Shown: piece by piece, positions 24,743-39,643 of the stretch
Layout of the letters: each line of letters begins with the position of its first letter
Position numbering within the stretch: the stretch's first letter is position 1
Origin: Epidermidibacterium keratini
Lineage (GTDB): Bacteria; Actinomycetota; Actinomycetes; Mycobacteriales; Antricoccaceae
NCBI RefSeq assembly: GCF_009834025.1
Contig: NZ_CP047156.1
Coordinates: forward strand, 992,001-1,056,000
Direction of reading: 5' to 3'
Length of the DNA: 64,000 nucleotides
Translations under genes and position numbers: made by a program
Notes under the pieces: model-generated
What the model was told of the DNA's origin: nothing
What the model saw: the letters and a program-made list of their open reading frames with translations, nothing else
The model's database searches: none

Positions 24743-25070
24743 GTGCCACATGCGCGCGTTCCTGCGCGCGGCGACCATACGAGGTTACACGTAACCACAA
24801 ATCGCGCTCAACCTGGGTCGGTGTGATCGTCGTCCCGCACAGCGCCGGTGCAGGTCAGCCGGCGCGTTGAGCGTGGACCCTCCCCCGGTGGTCCGATACC
24901 TTGACCAGACCGGCGCTTGGCCCGCGCGTTCTGGATCCTGCCGTACGCCGCACGCGTCGAACCTCGAGCCGCACCGCCAGTGCGGTCCTTAACCGGGCCT
25001 TAGGCCGACTACTTCACACTGATAATCGACATCGGGCTCTAAATGCCCACCTTGCGAAGGACGCATTCTG
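24743..25070. other. Gene-free spacer between tRNA-Thr and the acidic repeat protein
   Basis: 328 bp without a supportable gene. It must hold the minus-strand promoter of the tRNA-Thr/tRNA-Met/rpmG unit and the plus-strand promoter of the 25071 gene. Near the tRNA side lies a small inverted repeat GGTTAC/GTAACC (24783-24796). I could not assign clear promoter hexamers. Confidence 0.5.
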
Positions 25071-25715
25071 ATGGATGAGTACAGCGGCGGAAACGACACC
25101 GACTACGGCAGCGCCAACACCGAAGACAACACCGGCTCGTACGACGACACGACGACGTACGGCTCGAGCTCCGGGTCGACGTCCTCTGACAGCTTCGACG
25201 TCGGCATCATCGACGGGCAGGAGGTCGACGTCAACGGCGACGGGATCGCCGACGGCGTTGCCCAGGTCAGCTACGACGACCTGGACGGCGACGGGATCGA
25301 CGACCACGCCACCGTCACGGTCAGCGCCGACACCGATGGCGACGGGGTCGTCGACACGGTCGTCATCATGGACCAGTACGACGTCGACCAGGACGGCTAC
25401 GGCGATGCCGTCGACGTGACGTACGGCGTCGACAGCGACGGCGACGGGGAGGTCGACGAGTCGACGTACGCCTCGGGCACGGTCACCAACACCCCGACCG
25501 ACACCGACGGCGACGGTGTCGACGACACGATGATGCAGTCGGTCAAGTGGGACGGCGCGGACTCGGAATCGGATGACTCGGGCTCGGGCGGCTCGGGCGC
25601 TGCCGAAGGTAGCGGCTCACCGGCTACCGACGACTACGACGATTCGGCCGCGGCCAACGCGGCGTACGTCGACCCGCAGACCGGCGAGTGGGTCGAGCCG
25701 CAAGGCACTAAGTAA
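25071..25715 (+). CDS. Acidic protein with DxDxDG calcium-binding-like repeats
   Basis: A 214-residue, extremely acidic protein with no signal peptide and no membrane segment. Residues about 1-45 are Gly/Ser/Thr/Asp/Tyr-rich and disordered. Residues about 50-165 hold at least six loops of the form D-x-D-x-D-G-x-x-D ([55 protein letters not shown]), alternating with beta-like segments such as HATVTVSAD and [12 protein letters not shown]. The loops resemble those of EF-hand, dockerin or thrombospondin type 3 repeats. The tail is Ser/Gly/Asp-rich. The ATG at 25071 has GAAGGA at good spacing and a strong terminator follows, so it is a real monocistronic gene. I cannot name a function; calcium binding is inference. 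Confidence 0.8.
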   Translation: MDEYSGGNDTDYGSANTEDNTGSYDDTTTYGSSSGSTSSDSFDVGIIDGQEVDVNGDGIADGVAQVSYDDLDGDGIDDHATVTVSADTDGDGVVDTVVIMDQYDVDQDGYGDAVDVTYGVDSDGDGEVDESTYASGTVTNTPTDTDGDGVDDTMMQSVKWDGADSESDDSGSGGSGAAEGSGSPATDDYDDSAAANAAYVDPQTGEWVEPQGTK

Positions 25716-25726
25716 CCCACACACGA

Positions 25727-25761
25727 CAGCGGCCGGCGATCAGTGCGATCGCCGGCCGCTG
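25727..25761. terminator. Terminator between the acidic repeat gene and tRNA-Tyr
   Basis: A perfect 15-bp stem CAGCGGCCGGCGATC/GATCGCCGGCCGCTG (25727-25741 and 25747-25761) with a 5-nt loop, 12 nt after the stop codon and 14 nt from the 3' end of the convergent tRNA-Tyr, so it can serve both. Confidence 0.85.
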
Positions 25762-25774
25762 CCGTATCAGATGG

Positions 25775-25855
25775 TGGCAGGTAGAGGATTTGAACCTCTG
25801 AAGCTTGCGCGGCTGATTTACAGTCAGCTCCCTTTGGCCACTCGGGCAACCTGCC
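25775..25855 (-). tRNA. tRNA-Tyr (GTA anticodon)
   Basis: A minus-strand class II tRNA of about 81 nt. The acceptor is GGCAGGT with ACCTGCC, the D arm includes GCCCGAGTGGCC, the anticodon loop is CTGTAAA with GTA, there is an extended variable arm (CGCGCAAGCTTC region), and the T arm is GGTTCAAATCC. The discriminator is A. It is divergent from yajQ. Confidence 0.96.
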
Positions 25856-25923
25856 ATGGGCTCGCGGGCGGGTTAGACTCGCTCGCAGTCCGGACGAAAA
25901 CGATACCAGGAGGCCTAAGTCGC

Positions 25924-26415
25924 ATGGCAGACCCATCGTTCGATGTGGTGAGCAAGGTCGATCGGCAGGAGGCCGACAACGCTCTGAACCAAGCCGCTAA
26001 GGAGCTGTCGCAGCGCTTTGACTTCCGCGGCACCGACACGTCGATCGAGTGGTCCGGCGAGCATGCGATCTCGCTGACCTCGAGCACCGACGAGCGAATC
26101 AAAGCGGCGCTGGATGTTTTCAAGGAGAAGCTCGTCAAGCGTGGCATCAGCCTGAAGGCGCTGGATGCCGGCGAGCCGCAGCAGTCCGGCAAGGGCTACA
26201 AGCTGTCCGCGACGATCAAGGAGGGCATCGAGTCCGAGCAGGCCAAGAAGATCAGCAAGGCCATCCGCGACGCGGGGATCAAGGGCGTGCAAGCGCAGAT
26301 CCAGGGCGACCAGTTGCGCGTCTCGGGCAAGAAGAAGGATGCGCTGCAAGACGTCATCACGCTGTTGAAGGGCGAGGACTTCGGCGTCGCGCTGCAGTTC
26401 ACCAACTACCGCTAG
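25924..26415 (+). CDS. yajQ: YajQ family nucleotide-binding protein
   Basis: A 163-residue cytoplasmic protein of two similar ferredoxin-like halves. Members bind nucleotides or c-di-GMP, and in some bacteria act as c-di-GMP effectors. The beginning [20 protein letters not shown], then [12 protein letters not shown] and the end [13 protein letters not shown] are the family signature. The ATG at 25924 has AGGAGG 10 nt upstream; the longer open frame upstream runs through tRNA-Tyr and is rejected. It stands alone between tRNA-Tyr and rmlA. The specific role in actinobacteria is not established. Confidence 0.93.
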   Translation: MADPSFDVVSKVDRQEADNALNQAAKELSQRFDFRGTDTSIEWSGEHAISLTSSTDERIKAALDVFKEKLVKRGISLKALDAGEPQQSGKGYKLSATIKEGIESEQAKKISKAIRDAGIKGVQAQIQGDQLRVSGKKKDALQDVITLLKGEDFGVALQFTNYR

Positions 26416-26522
26416 CTGCGCGGTGACCACGACCAAGGGGCCCAGCGGTGCGCCGGTCCGGCGTACCCGTGTGGGATTCTGGATCGACATGTCAGCGCAC
26501 GAGCACGGTGGAAGGTAACCGC

Positions 26523-27407
26523 ATGAAGGGCATCATCCTGGCCGGTGGCAGCGGAACCCGGCTGCATCCGATCACGAAGGCGACCAGCAAGCAGTTGCTG
26601 CCGGTGTACGACAAGCCGATGGTCTACTACCCGCTGTCGACGCTGATGTTGGCCGGGATCACCGACATACTCGTTATCTCCACCCCACACGACCTGCCGA
26701 ACTTCCGGCGCTTGCTCGGCGACGGCGCCGAACTCGGGATCAACCTGTCGTACGCCGAGCAGGCGCACCCGAACGGGCTCGCCGAGGCCTTCATCCTCGG
26801 CCGCGAGCACGTTGGCGACGACGACGTCGCGCTGGTGCTCGGCGACAACATCTTCTACGGCCAGGGCTTCTCGGGCATGATGCAGCGCGAGGCGGAGCAG
26901 CTCGCCGGCTGCACCCTGTTTGGCTACCAGGTCAGCGACCCCGAGCGGTACGGCGTCGGCGAGGCTGACGCGGACGGCCGGCTGCTGTCGATCGAGGAGA
27001 AGCCGGCCAACCCGAAGTCCAACCGCGCGATCACCGGGCTGTACTTCTACGACAACCGAGTCCTGGACATCGCGGCCAACCTCACGCCCTCCGATCGCGG
27101 CGAGCTGGAGATCACCGACGTCAACAAGCAGTACCTCGAGGCCGGCGATGCGCGGCTGGTCGACCTCGGCCGCGGGTTTGCCTGGCTCGATACCGGCACG
27201 CACGACAGCCTGCTGGAGGCGGGCCTGTTCGTGCAGGTGCTCGAGCACCGCCAGGGCGTGCGCATCGCATGTCTGGAAGAGATCGCGCTGCGGATGGGCT
27301 ACATCGATGCCCAGCAGGCCTACACCCTCGGTGAGGCGCTGGCCAAGAGTGACTACGGCAAGTACGTCATGCGCATCGCCACCGAGTTCGGCGCCGTACC
27401 GAGCTAG
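26523..27407 (+). CDS. rfbA: Glucose-1-phosphate thymidylyltransferase
   Basis: RmlA/RfbA makes dTDP-glucose from dTTP and glucose-1-phosphate, the first step to dTDP-rhamnose, needed in actinobacteria for cell-wall linker and glycoconjugates. The 294-residue protein is full length: the nucleotide-binding [20 protein letters not shown] at residue 8, then [27 protein letters not shown] and [20 protein letters not shown]. The ATG at 26523 has GGAAGG 7 nt upstream. No rmlB, rmlC or rmlD lies next to it, so it is an isolated pathway gene here. Confidence 0.95.
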   Translation: MKGIILAGGSGTRLHPITKATSKQLLPVYDKPMVYYPLSTLMLAGITDILVISTPHDLPNFRRLLGDGAELGINLSYAEQAHPNGLAEAFILGREHVGDDDVALVLGDNIFYGQGFSGMMQREAEQLAGCTLFGYQVSDPERYGVGEADADGRLLSIEEKPANPKSNRAITGLYFYDNRVLDIAANLTPSDRGELEITDVNKQYLEAGDARLVDLGRGFAWLDTGTHDSLLEAGLFVQVLEHRQGVRIACLEEIALRMGYIDAQQAYTLGEALAKSDYGKYVMRIATEFGAVPS

Positions 27408-27473
27408 CCCGCCCGCGGCAAGCGCACGAGAGCCCGGCGGAACCCGAAGGCCCGCGCTGGCGTCGCGGGACAT

Positions 27474-27944
27474 ATGGACCCGACGCCAGCTACGGCGCGC
27501 TCGGCCGCCCAGATTCTGAGCGCCGGCTGCGCTGTCCTCGCACTCATCACGCTCGGCCTGCCGTTCGCGGAGAAGTACTTCTGGCTCGATACGCACAAGT
27601 GGATGGAGACGTTCACCGGCTTCACGATCGGCTCGGCGAGCCGGATGGACGGCCACCGGCCGGTCCCAGTCGCGGTGGCCGTCATCGTGATCGCCGGCAC
27701 GGTGCTGCTCGCCGCACTGGCCTGGGCCGCTGTTGAGACCGACCGGTCTGGGATTAGTGCCACGGCGGCGGTGCTCGCCGTAGCGCTCGTGTTTTTCAGC
27801 ATGCCTGCGCTCAGCGGAATCGACGGCGAGTTCGGCGCGGGACACGACCAGTTCAGCGCGTTTGGGATCGGCCTCTGGCGGCTCATGCTCGTGGCATGCG
27901 GCGTACTCGCGCTCCGCGCCTGTCCCCGTCCCCGGGACTGGTAA
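27474..27944 (+). CDS. Hypothetical four-helix membrane protein
   Basis: A 156-residue protein that I do not recognise. Four hydrophobic segments are visible: about residues 12-31 (ILSAGCAVLALITLGLPF), 66-88 (VAVAVIVIAGTVLLAALAWA), 95-113 and 130-147. The loop between helices 1 and 2 is hydrophilic (WLDTHKWMETFTGFTIGS) and conserved-looking. There is no clear Shine-Dalgarno. It lies between rmlA and sdhC on the same strand but is separated from sdhC by about 110 nt with a palindrome, so probably not part of the sdh operon. Confidence 0.6.
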   Translation: MDPTPATARSAAQILSAGCAVLALITLGLPFAEKYFWLDTHKWMETFTGFTIGSASRMDGHRPVPVAVAVIVIAGTVLLAALAWAAVETDRSGISATAAVLAVALVFFSMPALSGIDGEFGAGHDQFSAFGIGLWRLMLVACGVLALRACPRPRDW

Positions 27945-27978
27945 TCGGACTGGACCCGTTGGGTTAGGACACGGCGCG

Positions 27979-27993
27979 GTAACAGACTGTTAC
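27979..27993 (+). promoter_or_regulatory. Perfect palindrome upstream of sdhC (operator candidate)
   Basis: GTAACAGACTGTTAC is a perfect 15-bp palindrome centred about 68 nt before the sdhC GTG. It does not fit the CRP/GlxR consensus TGTGA-n6-TCACA. A weak promoter, TTCGCG-n17-TACACG, lies just downstream. The regulator is unknown. Confidence 0.45.
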
Positions 27994-28053
27994 TTCACAC
28001 GCAATTCGCGAGCCGCCCTCGATTCACTACACGGTGAGGAATATTGTCATCGA

Positions 28054-28770
28054 GTGGCCACTACAACTGATTCTGCGCGCGCCAATAAGGCCAGCCGCAC
28101 CACCGTCTTCCTGAAACTGTTGATGGCGACCAGCGGCGCCCTATTCGTGCTCTACGTGATCGTGCACATGTACGGCAACCTGAAGGCGCTGTCTGGTCAG
28201 CAAGCCTTCGACGAGTACGCCGAGAGCCTTCGGACGCTGCTCATGCCGATCCTGCCCTACGGCGGCTTCCTCTGGCTGTTCCGCGCGCTGCTGATCGTCG
28301 CGCTGGTTGCCCACCTCTACTCGGCGTTCAAGCTGTGGTCGCGCGCCAACAACGCGCGCCCGGTGAAGTACGCCGCGAAGAAGGCGGCGAGCGCTGCGGT
28401 GCGAGCGAAGTGGATGCGCTGGGGCGGCGTCGCGCTGCTCGCATTCGTGATCTTCCACCTGCTGCAGTTCACGATCGTGAAGTTCAACGTCAACAGCAAC
28501 GTCTCCGACGCCTCGATTGACGACAGCCCCTACCGGCTGCTGCACGCCAGCTTCCAGGTCTGGTGGGTCGTGCTGATCTATGTCATCGCCCTGATCGCGC
28601 TCGGTCTGCACCTTTTCCATGGCATCTGGAGCGCGTCGCAGACGATGGGCTGGACCGACACCCCGATGGCGCGCCGCAACGCCAAGACCGTGGCCGCGGT
28701 CATCGCCCTCGTTGTGTCGGTCGGCTTCGTGATCCCGCCGGTGGCGATCCTGTTCGGACTCGGAAGTTAA
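28054..28770 (+). CDS. sdhC: Succinate dehydrogenase cytochrome b subunit
   Basis: A 238-residue membrane anchor of the type B (one polypeptide, five helices, two haems b) succinate:menaquinone oxidoreductase. Five hydrophobic spans carry His residues suited to haem ligation, in [46 protein letters not shown] and [17 protein letters not shown]. The last is the family signature. The start is the GTG at 28054 giving [20 protein letters not shown]; the Shine-Dalgarno is distant (GAGGA about 15 nt). It is the first gene of sdhCAB; there is no sdhD, as expected for this type. Confidence 0.93.
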   Translation: MATTTDSARANKASRTTVFLKLLMATSGALFVLYVIVHMYGNLKALSGQQAFDEYAESLRTLLMPILPYGGFLWLFRALLIVALVAHLYSAFKLWSRANNARPVKYAAKKAASAAVRAKWMRWGGVALLAFVIFHLLQFTIVKFNVNSNVSDASIDDSPYRLLHASFQVWWVVLIYVIALIALGLHLFHGIWSASQTMGWTDTPMARRNAKTVAAVIALVVSVGFVIPPVAILFGLGS

Positions 28771-28790
28771 GGACGAGGCAACAACTCATC

Positions 28791-30931
<2,141 letters not shown>

Positions 30932-30935
<4 letters not shown>

Positions 30936-31663
30936 ACTTCACTCTTAAGATCTGGCGCCAGAACGGCCCGCAGGACAAGGGTCAGTTGGTCACCTACCCG
31001 GTCACCGACATCTCCTCCGACATGTCGTTCCTGGAGATGCTCGACGTACTCAACGAGCAGCTCAACGAACGCGGCGAAGAGCCGATCGCGTTCGACTCCG
31101 ACTGCCGCGAAGGCATCTGCGGCATGTGCGGTCTGATGATCAGCGGCGACGCGCACGGCCCGGAGCGTACGACGACCTGTCAGCTGCACATGCGCTCCTT
31201 CACCGACGGCGAGACGATCACCATCGAGCCGTGGCGCGCCGCGGCGTTCCCGGTGATCCGCGACCTGGTGGTCGACCGGTCCTCCTTCGACCGCATCATC
31301 CAGGCCGGCGGCTTCATCTCGGTCAACACCGGTGCCGCCCCCGAGGCCCACTCGGTGCCGGTGCCGAAGCCCAACGCCGACCGCGCGTTCGAAGCGGCCG
31401 AGTGCATCGGCTGCGGCGCGTGCGTGGCGGCGTGCCCCAACGCCTCGGGAATGCTGTTCATGGGCGCCAAGATCACTCACCTCGGCGAGCTGCCGCAGGG
31501 CCAGCCTGAGCGCGAGGCGCGCGTGGTCAGCATGGTCGGCCAGCACGACCTGGAAGGCTTCGGCGGCTGCACCAATATCGGCGAGTGCCACGACGCGTGC
31601 CCGAAGGGCATCCCGCTCGATGTGATCTCCCAGCTGAACGGCGACCTGCGGCACGCGATCTAG
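30932..31663 (+). CDS. sdhB: Succinate dehydrogenase iron-sulfur subunit
   Basis: A 243-residue subunit carrying three Fe-S clusters from the flavin to the quinone. The [2Fe-2S] ligands are in [18 protein letters not shown] with a later Cys in [10 protein letters not shown]. The [4Fe-4S] and [3Fe-4S] sites use [18 protein letters not shown] and [18 protein letters not shown]. It starts with GTG overlapping the sdhA stop as GTGA. It ends the operon; a strong 19-bp hairpin follows 25 nt later. Confidence 0.97.
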
Positions 31664-31686
31664 GCTCGCCGCGCCACGCTGACCCA

Positions 31687-31740
31687 CTTAGTAAAGGCCA
31701 CCCCGGTTGTCACCGGGGTGGCCTTTACTATCCGGGTCAG
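31687..31740. repeat. Dispersed palindromic repeat, family A, copy 2; acts as two-way terminator
   Basis: A perfect 19-bp stem, TAGTAAAGGCCACCCCGGT with its complement (31689-31707 and 31712-31730), loop TGTC, lies between convergent sdhB (stop 31663) and glnD (stop 31779). Arms and the outside flank match the degenerate copy at 7567-7620 in inverted orientation. It should terminate both operons. Confidence 0.85.
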
Positions 31741-31778
31741 TTCGTTCTCCTCGTCGGCTGATCCGAGCCTGAGACGGC

Positions 31779-35771
<3,993 letters not shown>

Positions 35772-35824
35772 GGGTACCTGCCTTGCCTCGATGGGAACAA
35801 TGCAGGCAACTGTTCCGTGGGCGC

Positions 35825-35862
35825 GTTTCGCCGCCTTTCGAGCGATGTTTCGAGATTGTGAA
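35825..35862 (-). promoter_or_regulatory. GlnR-like operator upstream of amtB
   Basis: Reading the minus strand: TTCAC-n6-GAAAC-n6-CGAAA-n6-GAAAC. This is the a-n6-b-n6-a-n6-b architecture of actinobacterial GlnR boxes (GTnAC-n6-GAAAC repeated), with both b half-sites perfect, the first a half-site one base off and the second poor. Position in front of amtB-glnB-glnD matches the known GlnR regulon. The glnR gene itself is not in the window. Confidence 0.7.
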
Positions 35863-36012
35863 CATCGCGGCGACTAGATGTGCAGCGTGTTAAAGACCGC
35901 GGCGGTTTCATCACCTGCACCGGCGCACACAGTGAAACAATGGGGGAAGCGCCCAGTCGGCCGGCCCAGCCGCCTGGCGCCCGTGAACATGAGGAATGAG
36001 GTCCGCTCGCCA

Positions 36013-37875
36013 ATGGCGAAAGACATACAACAACTGCAACGCGTGGTGATCCGGATCGCCGGCGACTCCGGCGATGGCATGCAGTTGACCGGTGACCGCT
36101 TCACCACTGAGACCGCGGCCTTCGGCAACGACCTGTCGACCCTGCCGAACTTCCCGGCCGAGATCCGCGCCCCCGCCGGCACGCTCGCCGGCGTCTCGTC
36201 GTTCCAGCTGCACTTCGCCGACTACGACATCGTCACCCCCGGCGACAAGCCCGACGTACTCGTCGCGATGAACCCGGCGGCGCTGAAGGCCAACGTCAGC
36301 GACGTACCCGACGGCAAAGACCTGATCGTCAACACCGACGAGTTCACCAAGCGCAACCTGTCCAAGGTCGGGTACGCCGAGAACCCGCTGGAAAACGACT
36401 CGCTCTCGCGGCTGAAGGTGCATCCGGTCCCGCTGACGTCGCTGACCGTCGAGGCGCTGAAGGACTTCGACATCGGCAAGAAGGACGCGCAGCGCTCCAA
36501 GAACATGTTTGCCCTCGGCCTGCTGTGCTGGATGTATAACCGCCCGACCGATGGCACGGCGGAGTTCCTGCGCAAGAAGTTCGCCAAGGACCCGGTCATC
36601 GCCGAGGCCAACCTCGCTGCGTTTAACGCCGGGTGGGCCTACGGCGAGACGACCGAGTCGTTTTCGGTGTCCTACGAGGTGGCACCGGCTGCCCTGCCGG
36701 TCGGCACCTACCGCACGATCACCGGCAACAAGGCGCTCGCCTACGGGCTGGTCACTGCCGGCAACCGCAGCGGGCTGCCGGTCTTCCTCGGCTCCTACCC
36801 CATCACCCCGGCCTCGGACATCCTGCACGAGCTGTCGCAGCTCAAGGACTTCAACGTGATGACCTTCCAGGCCGAGGACGAGATCGCCGGCGTCGCCTCG
36901 GCTCTCGGTGCGTCCTTCGGTGGCTCGTTGGGCATCACCACCACCTCGGGCCCGGGTATCGCCTTGAAGTCCGAGACGATCGGGCTCGGGGTGTCGCTGG
37001 AGCTGCCGCTGCTGGTGATCGACGTCCAGCGCGGCGGGCCGTCGACCGGTCTACCGACCAAGACCGAGCAGGCCGACCTGCTGCAGGTGCTCTATGGCCG
37101 CAACGGCGAGTCGCCGGTGCCGGTGATCGCCGCGTCGTCGCCGTCGGACTGCTTCTACTCGGCGTTGGAGGCCGCGCAGATCGCTCTGCGCTACCGCACG
37201 CCGGTGATCCTGCTGTCCGATGGCTATCTCGGCAACGGCTCCGAGCCGTGGCAGGTGCCTGCGGTCGAGGATCTGCCGCAAATCGACGTGGGCTTCGCGA
37301 CCGAGCCCAACGGCGACGACGATGTCTTCTTGCCCTACAAGCGCGACCCGCAGACGCTCGCTCGTGCGTGGGCGATCCCGGGCACCAAGGGCCTGGAGCA
37401 CCGGATCGGCGGGCTGGAGAAGGCCGACCAGACCGGCAACATCTCCTACGACCCGGACAACCACGACGCGATGGTGCGGCTGCGCCAGGCCAAGGTCGAT
37501 GCGGTCGCGGCCGAAATCGAGCCGACGAAGGTCGACGATCCCAGCGGCGAGGCCAAGGTGCTCGTCGTCGGGTGGGGTTCGACGTACGGTCCGATCACTG
37601 CCGGCGTACGCCGGGTGCGGGCTGCGGGCGGACAGATCGCCCAGGCGCACGTGCGCCATCTCAATCCCCTGCCGCCGGACCTCGGCGAGGTGTTGCAGCG
37701 CTACGAGCGGGTGGTGGTCCCGGAGATGAACCTGGGCCAGTTCGCCATGCTGCTGCGCGCGAAGTACCTCGTCGATGTCCAGGGTTACAACCAGGTGCGC
37801 GGACTGCCGTTCGGCGCATCCGAGCTCGCCGACGTCTTCGGCGAGCACGTCAAGGAAGTAGGAGCTACGCGATGA
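36013..37875 (+). CDS. korA: 2-oxoglutarate:ferredoxin oxidoreductase, subunit alpha (gamma-alpha fusion)
   Basis: KorA with KorB converts 2-oxoglutarate to succinyl-CoA, reducing ferredoxin. The 620-residue chain is the fused form: a gamma domain (VVIRIAGDSGDGMQLTGDRF, then FPAEIRAPAGTLAGVSSFQL, about residues 1-190) and an alpha pyrimidine-binding domain (VFLGSYPITPASDILHELSQ, FQAEDEIAGVASALGASFGG, SGPGIALKSETIGLGVSLEL, DVQRGGPSTGLPTKTEQADL). The start is uncertain: the ATG at 36013 (MAKDIQQLQRVVIRIAG) fits family length, but its Shine-Dalgarno is about 12 nt away and ATGs at 35989 and 35878 are in frame. Its stop overlaps korB as ATGA. Confidence 0.93.
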   Translation: MAKDIQQLQRVVIRIAGDSGDGMQLTGDRFTTETAAFGNDLSTLPNFPAEIRAPAGTLAGVSSFQLHFADYDIVTPGDKPDVLVAMNPAALKANVSDVPDGKDLIVNTDEFTKRNLSKVGYAENPLENDSLSRLKVHPVPLTSLTVEALKDFDIGKKDAQRSKNMFALGLLCWMYNRPTDGTAEFLRKKFAKDPVIAEANLAAFNAGWAYGETTESFSVSYEVAPAALPVGTYRTITGNKALAYGLVTAGNRSGLPVFLGSYPITPASDILHELSQLKDFNVMTFQAEDEIAGVASALGASFGGSLGITTTSGPGIALKSETIGLGVSLELPLLVIDVQRGGPSTGLPTKTEQADLLQVLYGRNGESPVPVIAASSPSDCFYSALEAAQIALRYRTPVILLSDGYLGNGSEPWQVPAVEDLPQIDVGFATEPNGDDDVFLPYKRDPQTLARAWAIPGTKGLEHRIGGLEKADQTGNISYDPDNHDAMVRLRQAKVDAVAAEIEPTKVDDPSGEAKVLVVGWGSTYGPITAGVRRVRAAGGQIAQAHVRHLNPLPPDLGEVLQRYERVVVPEMNLGQFAMLLRAKYLVDVQGYNQVRGLPFGASELADVFGEHVKEVGATR

Positions 37876-38942
37876 GCACCCCGGTCATGCTGGGCATTCC
37901 GAAGGTCGGCGGCCTGGACGGCGTACCGACCACCGACGAGCCGCAGAACCGCAAGGACTTCACCTCCGACTCCGAGGTGCGCTGGTGCCCCGGTTGCGGC
38001 GACTACGCGATCCTCGCCGCCTTCCAGGGCTTTTTGCCCGAGCTCGGTCTCAAGCGCGAGAACGTCGTGATGGTCTCCGGGATCGGCTGCTCCTCCCGCT
38101 TCCCCTACTACGTCGACACCTACGGGATGCACTCCATTCACGGGCGCGCGCCCGCGATTGCGACCGGGCTGGCCGCGACGCGTCCGGACCTGTCGGTGTG
38201 GGTCATCACCGGCGACGGCGATGCGCTGTCGATCGGCGGCAACCACCTGATCCACGCGCTGCGCCGCAACGTCAACGTCAAGATCCTGCTCTTCAACAAC
38301 CGGATCTACGGGCTGACGAAGGGCCAGTACTCGCCCACCTCGGAGGTCGGCAAGGTCACCAAGTCGACGCCGGTCGGCAGCGTGGACGCGCCGTTCAACC
38401 CGGTCTCGCTCGCGATCGGCGCCGAGGCCTCGTTCGTGGCGCGCACGCTGGACTCTGACCGCGCACACCTGACCTCGGTGCTCACCGCCGCGGCACAGCA
38501 CAACGGCACGGCGCTGGTGGAGATCTACCAAAACTGCAACATCTTCAACGACGGCGCCTTCGACATATTGAAGAACCCCGATACCCGCGACGAGGCGATC
38601 ATCCGCCTCGAAGACGGCCAGCCGCTCGTCTTCGGCACCGAGCATCAGCGGGCCGTCGTACGCGACCCCTCTGGGTTCGGATTGACAGTCGTCGATGCCG
38701 ACTCGGTCAGCGCTGATGAGATCGTTCGCCACGATGCGTCAATCGAGGATCCGGCGTACGCGTTTGCGCTGTCGCGCCTGTCCGGTTCGGACCTGTCGCA
38801 CACCCCGATGGGGATCTTCCGGCAGGTGAGTCGGCCGACATACGACAACGTCGCTCGTGACCAGGTGCGCATCCAGGCCGACAACAGCAACCGAAACCTC
38901 GATCAGCTGCTCCGCGGCAACGACACCTGGACCGTTAAGTAA
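37872..38942 (+). CDS. korB: 2-oxoglutarate:ferredoxin oxidoreductase, subunit beta
   Basis: A 356-residue thiamine-diphosphate subunit. EVRWCPGCGDYAILAAFQGF and VSGIGCSSRFPYYVDTYGMH hold cysteines for the [4Fe-4S] cluster, and VITGDGDALSIGGNHLIHAL...NNRIYGLTKGQYSPTS is the TPP/Mg2+ motif. It starts at ATG 37872, coupled to korA. In mycobacteria KorAB is an oxygen-tolerant route through the TCA cycle that works without, or alongside, the dehydrogenase complex; the same is inferred here. No ferredoxin gene lies next to it. Confidence 0.96.
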   Translation: MSTPVMLGIPKVGGLDGVPTTDEPQNRKDFTSDSEVRWCPGCGDYAILAAFQGFLPELGLKRENVVMVSGIGCSSRFPYYVDTYGMHSIHGRAPAIATGLAATRPDLSVWVITGDGDALSIGGNHLIHALRRNVNVKILLFNNRIYGLTKGQYSPTSEVGKVTKSTPVGSVDAPFNPVSLAIGAEASFVARTLDSDRAHLTSVLTAAAQHNGTALVEIYQNCNIFNDGAFDILKNPDTRDEAIIRLEDGQPLVFGTEHQRAVVRDPSGFGLTVVDADSVSADEIVRHDASIEDPAYAFALSRLSGSDLSHTPMGIFRQVSRPTYDNVARDQVRIQADNSNRNLDQLLRGNDTWTVK

Positions 38943-39223
38943 CCCGTCGCCGCGACCGCTCTCGACCGGCGGACGTGATCTCGACGGACGCTCAGTCGGT
39001 TGTCGAGACCCCGAGACCACTTCCACGCGCCGACATCGTATATTTCGACGACTATCGATTCGAGATTTGTCGATATAGACCCGGAATCCCCATAAATGGG
39101 GCTAGATCCTTCGATATTCGGCCAGAATCCGACTCGAATCCCTAAATGCGCGCGCATTCCGGCGCATAATGGTGGGTACTTCCCATCTGGTTCTTGTGGG
39201 GGAACCGTCAGGAGGATCGGGTC
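38943..39223. other. AT-richer intergenic region with repeated TCGA-type motifs
   Basis: About 280 bp without a gene, noticeably less GC-rich than its surroundings. It contains several TCGATAT/TCGAC units, an imperfect inverted repeat TATATTTCGAC...GTCGATATA (39039-39077), the small hairpin CCCCATAAATGGGG, and three related GAATCC words. It should include the promoter of the following membrane-protein gene (CATAAT near 39165 is a possible -10). Confidence 0.5.
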
Positions 39224-39643
39224 ATGGTCTCGCCGTTCTACCGCATCGTGGCGGCTCCACTTCGCTCACTCGCCTTCGCCATTTTTGGCGGCCTCGCACT
39301 CGCCCATGCCTCCGTCTCGGTCGCATGGCTGACCAACCAAGCCACCGCCGGGATCTTTCCCTTCGCGGTCCTGGTCGCGCTCGGGACAACGGCATCATGG
39401 CTGTCCTGGCGAGAGCGCTACACCCATGGCGATGACGAGGCACTCGTGCGGTACGCCGTACGCAGCGCCCTCGTGCTCATCGCCGTGGTGTGCTTGCTGA
39501 GCGCGTTCAGCCCCAACGGCGGCCTGATCACCGCGCTCGTCTTCGGCGCGCTCACCGTCTCGCTCGTGCGTGTGCGGCCGGACTACAGCCAGCTGGAGAA
39601 GCTCACCGCGCCGGGGGCGCGGCGCTCGAGCCACGCGAAATGA
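39224..39643 (+). CDS. Hypothetical small membrane protein
   Basis: A 139-residue protein that I do not recognise. Four hydrophobic segments are visible (about residues 14-36, 43-60, 79-95, 100-115), and the C-terminus is basic and hydrophilic (APGARRSSHAK). The ATG at 39224 has a perfect AGGAGG 8 nt upstream, so it is a real gene rather than a shadow. Its end overlaps the convergent lacI-type gene by 41 nt. Function unknown. Confidence 0.68.
   Translation: MVSPFYRIVAAPLRSLAFAIFGGLALAHASVSVAWLTNQATAGIFPFAVLVALGTTASWLSWRERYTHGDDEALVRYAVRSALVLIAVVCLLSAFSPNGGLITALVFGALTVSLVRVRPDYSQLEKLTAPGARRSSHAK

Noticed and set aside
26412-27845. Minus-strand open frame of 477 codons over rmlA
   Set aside because: rmlA on the plus strand has all family motifs and a ribosome site; the opposite frame is a composition artefact.
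35878-36012. korA starting at 35878 with about 45 more residues
   Set aside because: The extra residues are Pro/Ser/Arg-rich and unlike the family. The ATG at 36013 gives a normal length, though the start remains uncertain.
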